From Deltaproteobacteria bacterium (lineage in GTDB: Bacteria > Desulfobacterota_D > UBA1144 > Nemesobacterales > N074bin48), in the NCBI GenBank assembly GCA_004356685.1, contig SMWS01000008.1:1-11542 (forward strand): a stretch of 11,542 nucleotides of DNA, read 5' to 3'. Below, piece by piece: positions 1 through 6,293 of the stretch. The translations under genes and the position numbers were made by a program. The notes under the pieces are model-generated. The model made no database searches and was not told the origin of the DNA. It saw only the letters and a list, made by a program, of their open reading frames with translations. Each line of letters begins with the position of its first letter. Within the stretch, counting starts at the first letter, position 1.

Positions 1-87
1 TCCCAATTGTTCGTTATCGTCGGCAACCAATCTTATTTCTCTTGCTCTTATCCTTCTGTTTACCCTAATCTCAGGTGTTCTCGCTAT
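1..87 (-). CDS. infC: Translation initiation factor IF-3, N-terminal part (cut by left edge), predicted ATA start
   Basis: The 29 codons in the window read as the N-terminus of IF-3, including RVNRRIRAREIRL followed by DDNEQLG, a hallmark of the family. IF-3 binds the 30S subunit and rejects wrong initiator tRNAs and start codons. The reading frame closes upstream at an in-frame TAG (94-96), and no ATG, GTG or TTG lies between that stop and the conserved segment. The only start well placed behind the ribosome binding site is ATA at 85-87. The family is known for AUU and similar rare starts, which let IF-3 repress its own synthesis. The 5' end overlaps the last codons of thrS by 17 bases, the usual thrS-infC arrangement; rpmI and rplT would be expected beyond the left edge. 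Identity is secure; the exact start is inferred. Confidence 0.93.
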   Translation of the reverse strand, partial: MARTPEIRVNRRIRAREIRLVADDNEQLG

Positions 88-2017
88 TAGCTTCTACCTC
101 CCTCCAAGTGTACGCACTATTTTCTTTTTCAATATGTTTTAGAAATTCGTCAATTTTCATAGATTGTAAATTCTTTCCACCTAACATTCTTGGTGAAACA
201 AGTTCTTCCTCGGCCTCTTTACTGCCCAATACTAATAGATAAGGGATTTTTTGCAACTGCGCTTCTCTTACTTTCAAGCCAAGCTTCTCGTTTCTAAAAT
301 CTTTTTCAACTCTTATATTATTTTCCTTTAGTATATTAAAGACTTTTTGCCCATATTCAATGTGTTCTTCGCTAATTGTAGCAATCTTTACCTGCACAGG
401 GCTCAGCCAGAAGGGAAAAGCCCCACCATAATGTTCAATCAGTATTCCAAAGAACCTCTCAAAAGATCCGAATATCGCCCTGTGTATCATTATTGGAGTA
501 TGACGTGTGTTGTCATCTCCCACAAAACTAATATTAAATCTTTCAGGAAGGTTGAAATCTACCTGAACAGTAGAGCACTGCCAAGACCTGCCCAAAACAT
601 CTTTAATTTTCAGATCAATCTTAGGCCCGTAAAAAGCCCCTCCACCCTTGTCTATTTCATATTTTAAATCTCTTTTCTCAAGTGCACTTCTGAGTGCATC
701 GGTAGCATGCTCCCAGTTTTGCACGTCCCCTACATATTTTTCAGGTCTGGTAGAGAGATAAACCTCGTAATCATCAAATCCAAAAATCTTTAAAATTAAT
801 ATAGTAAGATCAAGTACGCTCAGTACTTCCTGTTCTATCTGATCTGGGGTGCAGAATATATGAGCATCATCCTGGGAAAACCCTCTTACCCTTAAAAGAC
901 CATGAAGCACTCCTGATCTTTCATGCCTGTATACCGTTCCTATCTCTGCCCAACGGAGCGGCAGGTCTCTGTAGCTCCTAACCTTTGTTTTATAAATCAT
1001 GATATGGAACGGGCAGGTCATCGGTTTAATCTGGTAATCAGTATTGTCTACTTCCATGGACGAATACATATTTTCTTTATAATAATCCAGATGACCGCTT
1101 GTTTTCCAGAGATCGAGTTTTGCTATATGAGGGGTAAACAATATATCATAGCCAAACCGATCATGTTCGGTTCTCCATAAGTCTTCGATAATTCGTCTTA
1201 TTCTTGAACCTTTTGGATGCCACAATACTAGGCCAGAGCCAATGTCATCCTGTATGCTGAAAAGGTCAAGATCAATTCCTAGTCTCCTGTGATCTCTTTT
1301 CTTGGCTTCTTGCAGTCTTTGAAGATAGGTTTTTAAATCTTTTCTGTTCTGAAATGCCGTGCCGTAAATCCTCTGCAGCATTGGATTTGTTTCTCTGCCT
1401 CTCCAGTAAGCTCCGGCAACGCTGAGAAGTTTAAATGCTTTTATATAGCCTGTATTGGGAGCATGAGGACCCCGGCAAAGGTCAAACCACCCACCCTGAT
1501 CATAAAGGGTTATATCTTCATCCTCTGGAAGATCATTAATGATCTCTACCTTAAAGTTTTCACCCAACCCGTCAAAAGTTTTTATGGCCTCACTTCTCTT
1601 AATACTATTTCTTATAAGAGGTTTTTTCTCCTCGATTATCCTGTTCATCTCTTTTTCAATAAGTTCAAGATCATCCTCGGTAAATCCTTTGGGATAATCA
1701 AAATCATAATAAAAGCCATTTTCTATGACAGGACCAATTGTAACCTTTGTGCCAGGAAAGAGTTTCTGTACTGCTTCTGCCATAACATGAGCAGATGTAT
1801 GACGGATAAAAAACAAAGCATCATCACTTCCGTTTTTAATAAATTCAATCTCTGAATCTTCATTAACTTCATACTGCAGATCTACTATCCTCTCCCCTAT
1901 CTTAGCGCCAATAATATCTGCCTTTATTCCCGATTCGCTAAGAATCTTAGATACAGAAGTCCCTGCATTAAATGTAAGAGTATTTTCGTTTTCAATTTTT
2001 ACCTGTATTTGACTCAT
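71..2017 (-). CDS. thrS: Threonine-tRNA ligase (threonyl-tRNA synthetase)
   Basis: This cytoplasmic enzyme charges tRNA-Thr using ATP and edits Ser-tRNA-Thr. The 648-residue protein matches the usual full length. Domains in order: an N-terminal TGS domain (about 3-62), an editing domain with H73, H77, C181 and H185, a class II catalytic core, and a C-terminal anticodon-binding domain (about 545 to the end). The catalytic zinc ligands are visible as C335 (MTCPFH), H386 (DDAHIFC) and H512 (IMIHRAIFGSFERF), one position off the Escherichia coli numbering. The ATG at 2015-2017 was chosen because it begins the TGS domain (MSQIQVKI). A longer frame to 2074 only reads through the tRNA gene. The start is 12 bases from the encoded CCA of the tRNA, with at best a weak AAGAAA ribosome binding site. 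It is cotranscribed with the tRNA and infC. Confidence 0.97.
   Translation of the reverse strand: MSQIQVKIENENTLTFNAGTSVSKILSESGIKADIIGAKIGERIVDLQYEVNEDSEIEFIKNGSDDALFFIRHTSAHVMAEAVQKLFPGTKVTIGPVIENGFYYDFDYPKGFTEDDLELIEKEMNRIIEEKKPLIRNSIKRSEAIKTFDGLGENFKVEIINDLPEDEDITLYDQGGWFDLCRGPHAPNTGYIKAFKLLSVAGAYWRGRETNPMLQRIYGTAFQNRKDLKTYLQRLQEAKKRDHRRLGIDLDLFSIQDDIGSGLVLWHPKGSRIRRIIEDLWRTEHDRFGYDILFTPHIAKLDLWKTSGHLDYYKENMYSSMEVDNTDYQIKPMTCPFHIMIYKTKVRSYRDLPLRWAEIGTVYRHERSGVLHGLLRVRGFSQDDAHIFCTPDQIEQEVLSVLDLTILILKIFGFDDYEVYLSTRPEKYVGDVQNWEHATDALRSALEKRDLKYEIDKGGGAFYGPKIDLKIKDVLGRSWQCSTVQVDFNLPERFNISFVGDDNTRHTPIMIHRAIFGSFERFFGILIEHYGGAFPFWLSPVQVKIATISEEHIEYGQKVFNILKENNIRVEKDFRNEKLGLKVREAQLQKIPYLLVLGSKEAEEELVSPRMLGGKNLQSMKIDEFLKHIEKENSAYTWREVEANSENT
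97..105 (-). promoter_or_regulatory. Strong ribosome binding site of infC, inside thrS
   Basis: Read on the minus strand this is GGAGGGAGG, close to the ideal complement of the 16S rRNA 3' end. It lies nine bases before the ATA at 85-87 and about 27 bases before the next possible rare start (ATT at 67-69). It therefore decides the start of infC. It sits within the final codons of thrS, so infC translation is likely coupled to thrS. Confidence 0.8.
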
Positions 2018-2029
2018 AATTTCATTTCT

Positions 2030-2104
2030 TGGTGAGCACGGCAGGATTTGAACCTGCGGCCTCTTGCATGTCAAGCAAGCGCTCTACCCCTGAGCTACGC
2101 GCTC
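2030..2104 (-). tRNA. tRNA-Val (anticodon GAC), CCA encoded
   Basis: The minus strand folds into a full cloverleaf. The acceptor stem pairs GAGCGCG with CGTGCTC (one G-T pair). The D stem is GCTC/GAGC. The anticodon stem CTTGC/GCAAG carries the loop TTGACAT. The T stem GCAGG/CCTGC carries the loop TTCAAAT. Bases 34-36 are GAC, so it reads GUC (and GUU) valine codons. A35, C36 and the discriminator A are the known valine identity bases. The body is 72 nt (2033-2104), followed by an encoded CCA (2030-2032). It is the first gene of the tRNA-thrS-infC transcript, so release of the tRNA by RNase P and 3' processing cuts the thrS message from it. Confidence 0.96.
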
Positions 2105-2125
2105 AAATTAATTGCTAAACCGCTT

Positions 2126-2155
2126 ATACTACTTATATATAGGCTTAATTGTCAA
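2126..2155 (-). promoter_or_regulatory. Promoter for tRNA-Val, thrS and infC
   Basis: On the minus strand there is a perfect -35 TTGACA (2150-2155), an 18-base spacer, and a -10 TAGTAT (2126-2131, four of six consensus bases). Transcription would start near 2119, about 15 bases before the tRNA. There is no room for a T-box or long leader, so thrS is not controlled in the way typical of Firmicutes. Confidence 0.7.
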
Positions 2156-2264
2156 GGTAATAGAACTATTTTAAATATTAAACATAACCAAACTTAAAAC
2201 AAATTTTGATTTAGTTATTTTTTTACGTAGCTTAATAAAAAAACAATCTGATAGGTTAATCAAA

Positions 2265-3161
2265 ATTACTGACGAAATTATAATTAATACTGAAGACCAT
2301 ATAACAAATGTCTTAAAACCTAAAAAGGGAAAGGTGAGAGACATATATGATCTTGGAGAGAGGCTTCTCATTGTATCAACAGACAGGATCTCGGCATTTG
2401 ATGTAATAATTCCAAACGGTATTCCAGACAAAGGTAAAATCTTAAATAAACTGTCTTGTTTCTGGTTCAATTTTACAAGCGACATTGTTAAAAATCATTT
2501 GATTTCATCCAAAGTAGAAGATTTTCCCACAAACCTGCAGGAATTCAGGTCTGTGCTTAATGGCAGGAGTATGCTTGTAAAAAAAACAAAGCCTTTACCC
2601 GTAGAGTGCATAGTAAGGGGTTATATAGCAGGCTCTGGATGGAAAGAGTACAAAGAAACGGGATCTGTCTCGGGGATTAAACTTAAAAAGAATTTAAAAG
2701 AATCGGAAAAATTTCCTGAACCGATTTTTACGCCATCAACTAAAGCGGAGATTGGTCTTCATGACGAAAATATATCGTTTGAAAAAGTGGTAGACATGAT
2801 TGGCGAGGATTTATCTAACCAGCTTAAGGATATAAGCATTAAAATTTATAACAAGACCCATGATTATGCTCTAAGTAAAGGGATAATAATAGCCGATACC
2901 AAATTTGAATTTGGAGAAGACCTGGAAACTGGAGAGCTTATTTTAATAGATGAAGTACTGACGCCTGATTCGTCTAGGTTTTGGCCTTTAGATGAATACG
3001 ACCCCGGAAGGTCACAAAAGAGTTTTGATAAGCAATTTGTAAGAGATTATTTAAATTCTACCGGTTGGGATAAAAACCCACCGGCTCCCAGGCTCCCTGA
3101 TGGTATTGTGCAAAAAACAAGAAGCAGATACAAAGACGTATATAAAATCCTAACTTCTTAA
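2265..3161 (+). CDS. purC: Phosphoribosylaminoimidazole-succinocarboxamide (SAICAR) synthase, unusual start
   Basis: PurC joins CAIR and aspartate using ATP to give SAICAR in purine synthesis. Family marks are GKVRDIYDLG followed by LLIVSTDRISAFDVI near the N-terminus, VECIVRGYIAGSGWKEY, FTPSTKAEIGLHDENI, the signature IADTKFEFG (D211-G217 in this numbering) and LIDEVLTPDSSRFW. The conserved Gly-Lys of the ATP-binding loop is encoded at 2328-2333, upstream of the only conventional in-frame start (GTG at 2334). The true start must therefore lie further 5', where the frame is open back to the TAA at 2172 but holds no ATG, GTG, TTG or CTG. I placed the start at ATT 2265, nine bases after AGG at 2253-2255. 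This gives 298 residues, a normal length for this subtype, with 21 residues before the Gly-Lys. ATT 2277 or another ATH codon is possible. Function is sure, the start is not. Confidence 0.93.
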   Translation: MTDEIIINTEDHITNVLKPKKGKVRDIYDLGERLLIVSTDRISAFDVIIPNGIPDKGKILNKLSCFWFNFTSDIVKNHLISSKVEDFPTNLQEFRSVLNGRSMLVKKTKPLPVECIVRGYIAGSGWKEYKETGSVSGIKLKKNLKESEKFPEPIFTPSTKAEIGLHDENISFEKVVDMIGEDLSNQLKDISIKIYNKTHDYALSKGIIIADTKFEFGEDLETGELILIDEVLTPDSSRFWPLDEYDPGRSQKSFDKQFVRDYLNSTGWDKNPPAPRLPDGIVQKTRSRYKDVYKILTS

Positions 3162-3172
3162 GTCACCCTCCT

Positions 3173-3355
3173 ATGCTATTTAGAGAAAACACTCTATCTC
3201 CCTGTAAAAGAATTTGCATTTTAGACGAAAATAAAAGGCTATGTAAAACCTGCTTTAGGACAATAAGCGAAATATCAAACTGGGGCATTTTTAATAAAAA
3301 GCAGAAATTAGAGATATTGGAAAAGATAAATACTAGAAGAAATGCCGCTAAATAA
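3173..3355 (+). CDS. Small DUF1289-type four-cysteine protein
   Basis: This 60-residue protein has the pattern SPCxxxCxLD then CxxCxRTxxEIxxW, with cysteines at 11, 15, 24 and 27. That matches the DUF1289 family of small proteins, whose four cysteines probably hold a metal such as zinc; the metal is inference. The molecular role of the family is not settled. The C-terminal third (about 40-60) is basic and probably helical. The gene starts 11 bases after the purC stop and has no purine-rich ribosome binding site: the bases before ATG are CACCCTCCT. Its translation therefore probably depends on coupling to purC. Length and motif order are normal for the family. Confidence 0.8.
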   Translation: MLFRENTLSPCKRICILDENKRLCKTCFRTISEISNWGIFNKKQKLEILEKINTRRNAAK

Positions 3356-3396
3356 CCCTTTAAAACAATTTAATCTAACACCTACAAAACTTTTTC

Positions 3397-3416
3397 TATT
3401 TGTCCCGGTAAATATT
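3397..3416 (+). promoter_or_regulatory. Operator-like site 1 (imperfect copy)
   Basis: This 20-base stretch is identical at 16 positions to the perfect palindrome at 3518-3537, including the block CCGGTAAA (3405-3412). Its right half is almost the same as in site 2 and its left half is more degenerate. It overlaps the -35 element of the promoter at 3400-3428. The binding protein is unknown. Confidence 0.4.
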
Positions 3417-3428
3417 GTTCTGTATAAT
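3400..3428 (+). promoter_or_regulatory. Promoter upstream of phoH
   Basis: A perfect -10 TATAAT (3423-3428) lies 17 bases after a -35-like TTGTCC (3400-3405, four of six bases). Transcription would begin near 3435, about 144 bases before phoH. The first operator-like site (3397-3416) overlaps the -35 element and part of the spacer, a position suited to repression. Confidence 0.6.
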
Positions 3429-3441
3429 AAAAATATCCAAA

Positions 3442-3477
3442 ATGAAACCCTCATATTTTATTAAAACTATCTATTGA
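3442..3477 (+). CDS. Possible 11-residue leader peptide
   Basis: ATG at 3442 begins an 11-codon frame (MKPSYFIKTIY) ending in TGA at 3475-3477. The ATG lies about seven bases after the predicted transcription start, so it would be almost leaderless, with no ribosome binding site. Its TGA overlaps the ATG of the next small frame by one base (TGATG). Nothing in its composition, such as a run of one amino acid, points to attenuation. It may be chance in AT-rich DNA. Confidence 0.2.
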   Translation: MKPSYFIKTIY

Positions 3478-3578
3478 TGAACCTTCTTCCAACCTTGATA
3501 CATTTTTACTTTTCCAAAATTTTTACCGGTAAAAATTCAATAAAATACTCATACAAAGACATCTCTTCTTATATATAA
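3477..3578 (+). CDS. Possible 33-residue small protein abutting phoH
   Basis: ATG at 3477 opens a 33-codon frame ending in TAA at 3576-3578, directly against the phoH ATG at 3579 and in the same frame. It starts by a one-base overlap with the 11-codon frame before it. The peptide begins MNLLPTLIHFYF (hydrophobic) and ends in a polar, tyrosine- and lysine-rich stretch. It is encoded across the 20-bp palindrome. I recognise no family. Support is only positional: phoH has no ribosome binding site, and translation of this frame would bring ribosomes to its start. There is no ribosome binding site for the small frame either, so it may be noise. Confidence 0.25.
   Translation: MNLLPTLIHFYFSKIFTGKNSIKYSYKDISSYI
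3518..3537. promoter_or_regulatory. Operator-like site 2: 20-bp perfect palindrome centred on CCGG
   Basis: The arms are AATTTTTACC and GGTAAAAATT with no spacer, a perfect 20-bp inverted repeat. The lack of a loop and of a following T-run argues against a terminator and favours a site for a dimeric regulator. It lies 121 bp (centre to centre) from site 1 and 41 bp before the phoH start. Confidence 0.5.
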
Positions 3579-4532
3579 ATGCAGGATTTCCTACATAAAG
3601 AGCTAATTTTCGAAAATAATAACAGTTTAAAACTCCTGTGCGGCGAAAAAAACTCGAATGTAAAAGAGATTGAAAGGATATTTGATATTAAACTGCATAC
3701 AAGGGGTAACAAGATCACCCTGCAAGGACAACCTCAAAATTTAGATAACGCCGAGAAATTTACAAATCAAATATATGAATTAATAAAAAAGGGCTATAAT
3801 TTAGAGCCCGGCGACATTGAGATTGCATCAAGAATAATACTTTCTGATAAACATTCCCTTGAAGATATTTTTTTGGATACCATATGCGTTTCTACAAGAA
3901 AGAGAATTATTGCTCCAAAAAGCCTTGCTCAAAAACACTACATAGACTCAATAAGAAAAAATGACGTTGTGTTTGGAATTGGCCCGGCGGGCACAGGCAA
4001 AACTTATCTCGTAATGGCACTTGCAGTTTCTGCATTCCTTAACCACCAGTTTAACAGGATAATTCTTACAAGACCCGCAGTAGAAGCAGGCGAAAAACTT
4101 GGATTTTTACCCGGTGATCTATCTCAAAAGGTAGATCCATATTTAAGACCACTTTTTGACGCTCTTTATGAAATGATGGACTATGATAAAGTCTCAAGAT
4201 TAATTGAAAAAGGTGCAATAGAAATAGCGCCACTTGCTTTTATGAGAGGAAGGACCCTAAATGACGCATTTATTATACTTGATGAAGCCCAAAATACAAC
4301 CTCAATGCAGATGAAGATGTTCCTTACAAGGCTTGGTTTTAACTCAAAAGCGGTTATTACAGGAGACGTTACACAGATTGATTTAGAAAAAAATACGGTG
4401 TCCGGGTTAATTCATTCTGAAAATATATTAAAGAATATCCCTAAATTGGATTTTGTATATTTTTCCAACAGAGATGTCGTCAGGCACCCAATTATAAAAA
4501 AAATCATTGAAGCTTACGAAAAAGAAGATTAG
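3579..4532 (+). CDS. PhoH-like ATPase (YbeZ type)
   Basis: This 317-residue cytoplasmic protein has the two-part layout of the PhoH/YbeZ family. An N-terminal KH-like region (about 8-75, with LKLLCGEKNSNVKEIE and a short RGN motif) precedes a P-loop ATPase domain. Walker A is GPAGTGKT (135-142) and Walker B is IILDEAQ with D235 and E236. A sensor-like segment ITGD follows near 262-265. Family members are linked to RNA metabolism and ribosome maturation together with the endoribonuclease YbeY. No ybeY follows here; the next gene is a lipoprotein. The ATG at 3579 gives the normal length, but the bases before it (TATATATAA) hold no ribosome binding site. Family assignment is firm; the cellular role is by family only. 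Confidence 0.93.
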   Translation: MQDFLHKELIFENNNSLKLLCGEKNSNVKEIERIFDIKLHTRGNKITLQGQPQNLDNAEKFTNQIYELIKKGYNLEPGDIEIASRIILSDKHSLEDIFLDTICVSTRKRIIAPKSLAQKHYIDSIRKNDVVFGIGPAGTGKTYLVMALAVSAFLNHQFNRIILTRPAVEAGEKLGFLPGDLSQKVDPYLRPLFDALYEMMDYDKVSRLIEKGAIEIAPLAFMRGRTLNDAFIILDEAQNTTSMQMKMFLTRLGFNSKAVITGDVTQIDLEKNTVSGLIHSENILKNIPKLDFVYFSNRDVVRHPIIKKIIEAYEKED

Positions 4533-4570
4533 AATAGAGTATTAATATATCTTAAGAGGTAAAAGTAAAG

Positions 4571-4975
4571 ATGAAAACACAAAACATTATTTTTCCTTTA
4601 TTGATTTTGGCAATTTCTTTTTTAGCAGGCTGCATTGGTCAGTGGCAAAATCCTAACGCTGCTATACCGGCTCAAGAAATAGAGATAAGAAATTTATTAG
4701 TAATGCCGACTATTTATGATAACGCAGGAGTCATCCTGGAAGGAAAAGTCTGGGACCTGGATTTTGTTGAAGATAAAGACAATCCGGATGAAGTTTACAG
4801 TACATTTAAGCTTGCCGATAAAGATGGAAATTATGTAATCGTAAGATCACCAGGAATGACAACGCTGCTGCAAGAAGGTGCAATGATAAAAGTAATCGGC
4901 CTGCACAAAATAATTTATGATAAAGATTCTAGATTGATCTCTAATCACATTGAAGCTAAACAAATTATTCTTTAG
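4571..4975 (+). CDS. Putative OB-fold lipoprotein
   Basis: The 134-residue product starts with MKTQ, a hydrophobic stretch (about 6-18) and the lipobox LAGC with the acylated cysteine at 21, so it should be exported and lipid-anchored, probably in the outer or inner membrane of a diderm cell. The rest (about 38-134) alternates short beta-like strands: VILEGKVWDLDFVED, YSTFKLADKDGNYVIVRSPG, AMIKVIGLHKI. This resembles small OB-fold domains seen in other exported or cytochrome-linked proteins. The OB-fold is my inference from pattern, and the exact function is unknown. AGAGG at 4554-4558 serves as ribosome binding site, about 12 bases before ATG. The gene lies 38 bases after phoH on the same strand and is probably in its transcript. 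It converges on purA with only 21 bases between. Confidence 0.75.
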   Translation: MKTQNIIFPLLILAISFLAGCIGQWQNPNAAIPAQEIEIRNLLVMPTIYDNAGVILEGKVWDLDFVEDKDNPDEVYSTFKLADKDGNYVIVRSPGMTTLLQEGAMIKVIGLHKIIYDKDSRLISNHIEAKQIIL

Positions 4976-4996
4976 ACTGGCAGTATCTTATAACTA

Positions 4997-6292
4997 CTAG
5001 TTTAATAAGCCGTTTTTCAGTGTAATAAATTGCTCTCGCGATGGCCCGATAGATATCAGTGATATTTGTGTCTCTAATATATCCTCTAACTTTCCCAGAT
5101 AGTTCATCAAATTTTGAGGCAGATCACTAGGGTCGTTTATATCGGAAAGTTCAGATCTCCAACCAGGAACTTCTTCATAAACTGGTTTACAACTGCTTAG
5201 TACATTTGGATTCGAAGGGAAGTCTTTTAAAACCTGATCTTTATATTTGTACCCGGTACATATTTTTATTGTCTGCAGATCAGATAACACATCAAGCTTT
5301 GTTAACATCAGGCTGCTTATGCCACTTATTTTAATCGAATATGAAACCGATACTGTATCAAACCACCCGCATCTTCTTGGCCTTCCGGTTGTGGCTCCAT
5401 ATTCATTTCCCATTTTTCTCAGTACTTCACCAAATCCGTCTTTTATCTCTGAGGGAAATGGCCCCTCGCCTACTCTTGTTGTATAAGCCTTGCTAATTCC
5501 TACAATAGTATCTATAATTTTGGGGCTTATCCCGGTTCCAGAACACACTCCTCCTGCCCCTGAGTTTGAAGATGTAACATAAGGATATGTTCCAAAATCT
5601 ACATCCAGCATTACTCCCTGAGCGCCCTCAAACAAGATCGCCTTATTTTGTTTTACCAGATCGTAAAGAAGTAAAGATGTATCAGTTATAAAAGGATTTA
5701 GCTTTTTACCATATTCGATATAGTCATCGAAGATATGCTCAAAGTCTAAAGGTTCAATTCCTAAAACGTTTTTTAAGTATATATTTTTTTGATTTATTAT
5801 GCTCTTTAGCCTATCGGCAAAATAATCCGGATATAAAAGATCGGAGACTCTAATCCCCCTCCTTGCAACCTTATCCTCGTATACAGGGCCAATCCCCCTG
5901 CCTGTAGTGCCAATTTTATTGTTACCCATCTGAGACTCTCTGGCCTTATCCATAAGCTTGTGGTAAGGCATAATTACATGTGTTCTATCACTGATTTTAA
6001 AATTTGCAGATGAAACCGGATACCCGCTTTTCCTGAGCCCGTCTATTTCTTCAAGCAAAAATTTTGGATCAATTACTACGCCGTTACCTATAATTGAAAT
6101 CTTGTCTTGCCTCAGTATTCCAGAAGGAATATGATGGAGAACAGTTGTTTTACCATCAACTATAATTGTGTGGCCAGCGTTATTGCCACCCTGATATCTG
6201 GCTACAACATCAACTTTTTCGGAAAGTATATCAACTATTCTACCCTTGCCCTCATCTCCCCACTGAGTACCTATCACAACTATGTTAGGCAA
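4997..6292 (-). CDS. purA: Adenylosuccinate synthetase
   Basis: PurA joins IMP and aspartate with GTP hydrolysis to form adenylosuccinate, the first step from IMP to AMP. The 431-residue protein has the normal length. Key segments: GTQWGDEGKG (8-17) with catalytic D13, GGNNAGHT (35-42) with catalytic H41, GTTGRGIGP (128-136), FEGAQG (221-226), the substrate loop GATTGRPRRCGW (299-310), and the GTP guanine-binding TKLD (331-334). D13 and H41 keep the Escherichia coli numbering. The start is TTG at 6290-6292, fixed by a strong ribosome binding site at 6301-6308 and by alignment of the N-terminus. Only one base separates it from the hisZ stop, so the two are translationally coupled in the serA-hisZ-purA operon. 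Confidence 0.97.
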   Translation of the reverse strand: MPNIVVIGTQWGDEGKGRIVDILSEKVDVVARYQGGNNAGHTIIVDGKTTVLHHIPSGILRQDKISIIGNGVVIDPKFLLEEIDGLRKSGYPVSSANFKISDRTHVIMPYHKLMDKARESQMGNNKIGTTGRGIGPVYEDKVARRGIRVSDLLYPDYFADRLKSIINQKNIYLKNVLGIEPLDFEHIFDDYIEYGKKLNPFITDTSLLLYDLVKQNKAILFEGAQGVMLDVDFGTYPYVTSSNSGAGGVCSGTGISPKIIDTIVGISKAYTTRVGEGPFPSEIKDGFGEVLRKMGNEYGATTGRPRRCGWFDTVSVSYSIKISGISSLMLTKLDVLSDLQTIKICTGYKYKDQVLKDFPSNPNVLSSCKPVYEEVPGWRSELSDINDPSDLPQNLMNYLGKLEDILETQISLISIGPSREQFITLKNGLLN

Positions 6293-6293
6293 C

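Noticed and set aside
1463..1855. 130-residue plus-strand frame inside thrS
   Set aside because: Antisense to conserved thrS editing-domain codons; composition shows no protein family signal.
2018..2074. A 19-residue N-terminal extension of ThrS in the same frame
   Set aside because: It is a read-through of the tRNA-Val gene (it encodes the tRNA bases themselves), and ThrS starts normally with the TGS domain at MSQIQVKI.
2105..2264. Purine riboswitch or T-box upstream of purC or thrS
   Set aside because: The stretch is almost entirely A and T, with no conserved T-box, specifier loop or purine aptamer core that I can see.
2171..2485. 104-residue frame on the minus strand
   Set aside because: It lies antisense to purC and its control region, has no family features, and purC is clearly the real gene.
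3164..3172. CACCCTCCT before the DUF1289 gene, resembling the 3' end of 16S rRNA
   Set aside because: This is the anti-Shine-Dalgarno sense, not a ribosome binding site, and nine bases of similarity are not enough to claim a function.
4976..4996. Bidirectional terminator between the lipoprotein gene and purA
   Set aside because: The 21-base gap shows no stem with a T-run on either strand, though converging genes would need termination somewhere.
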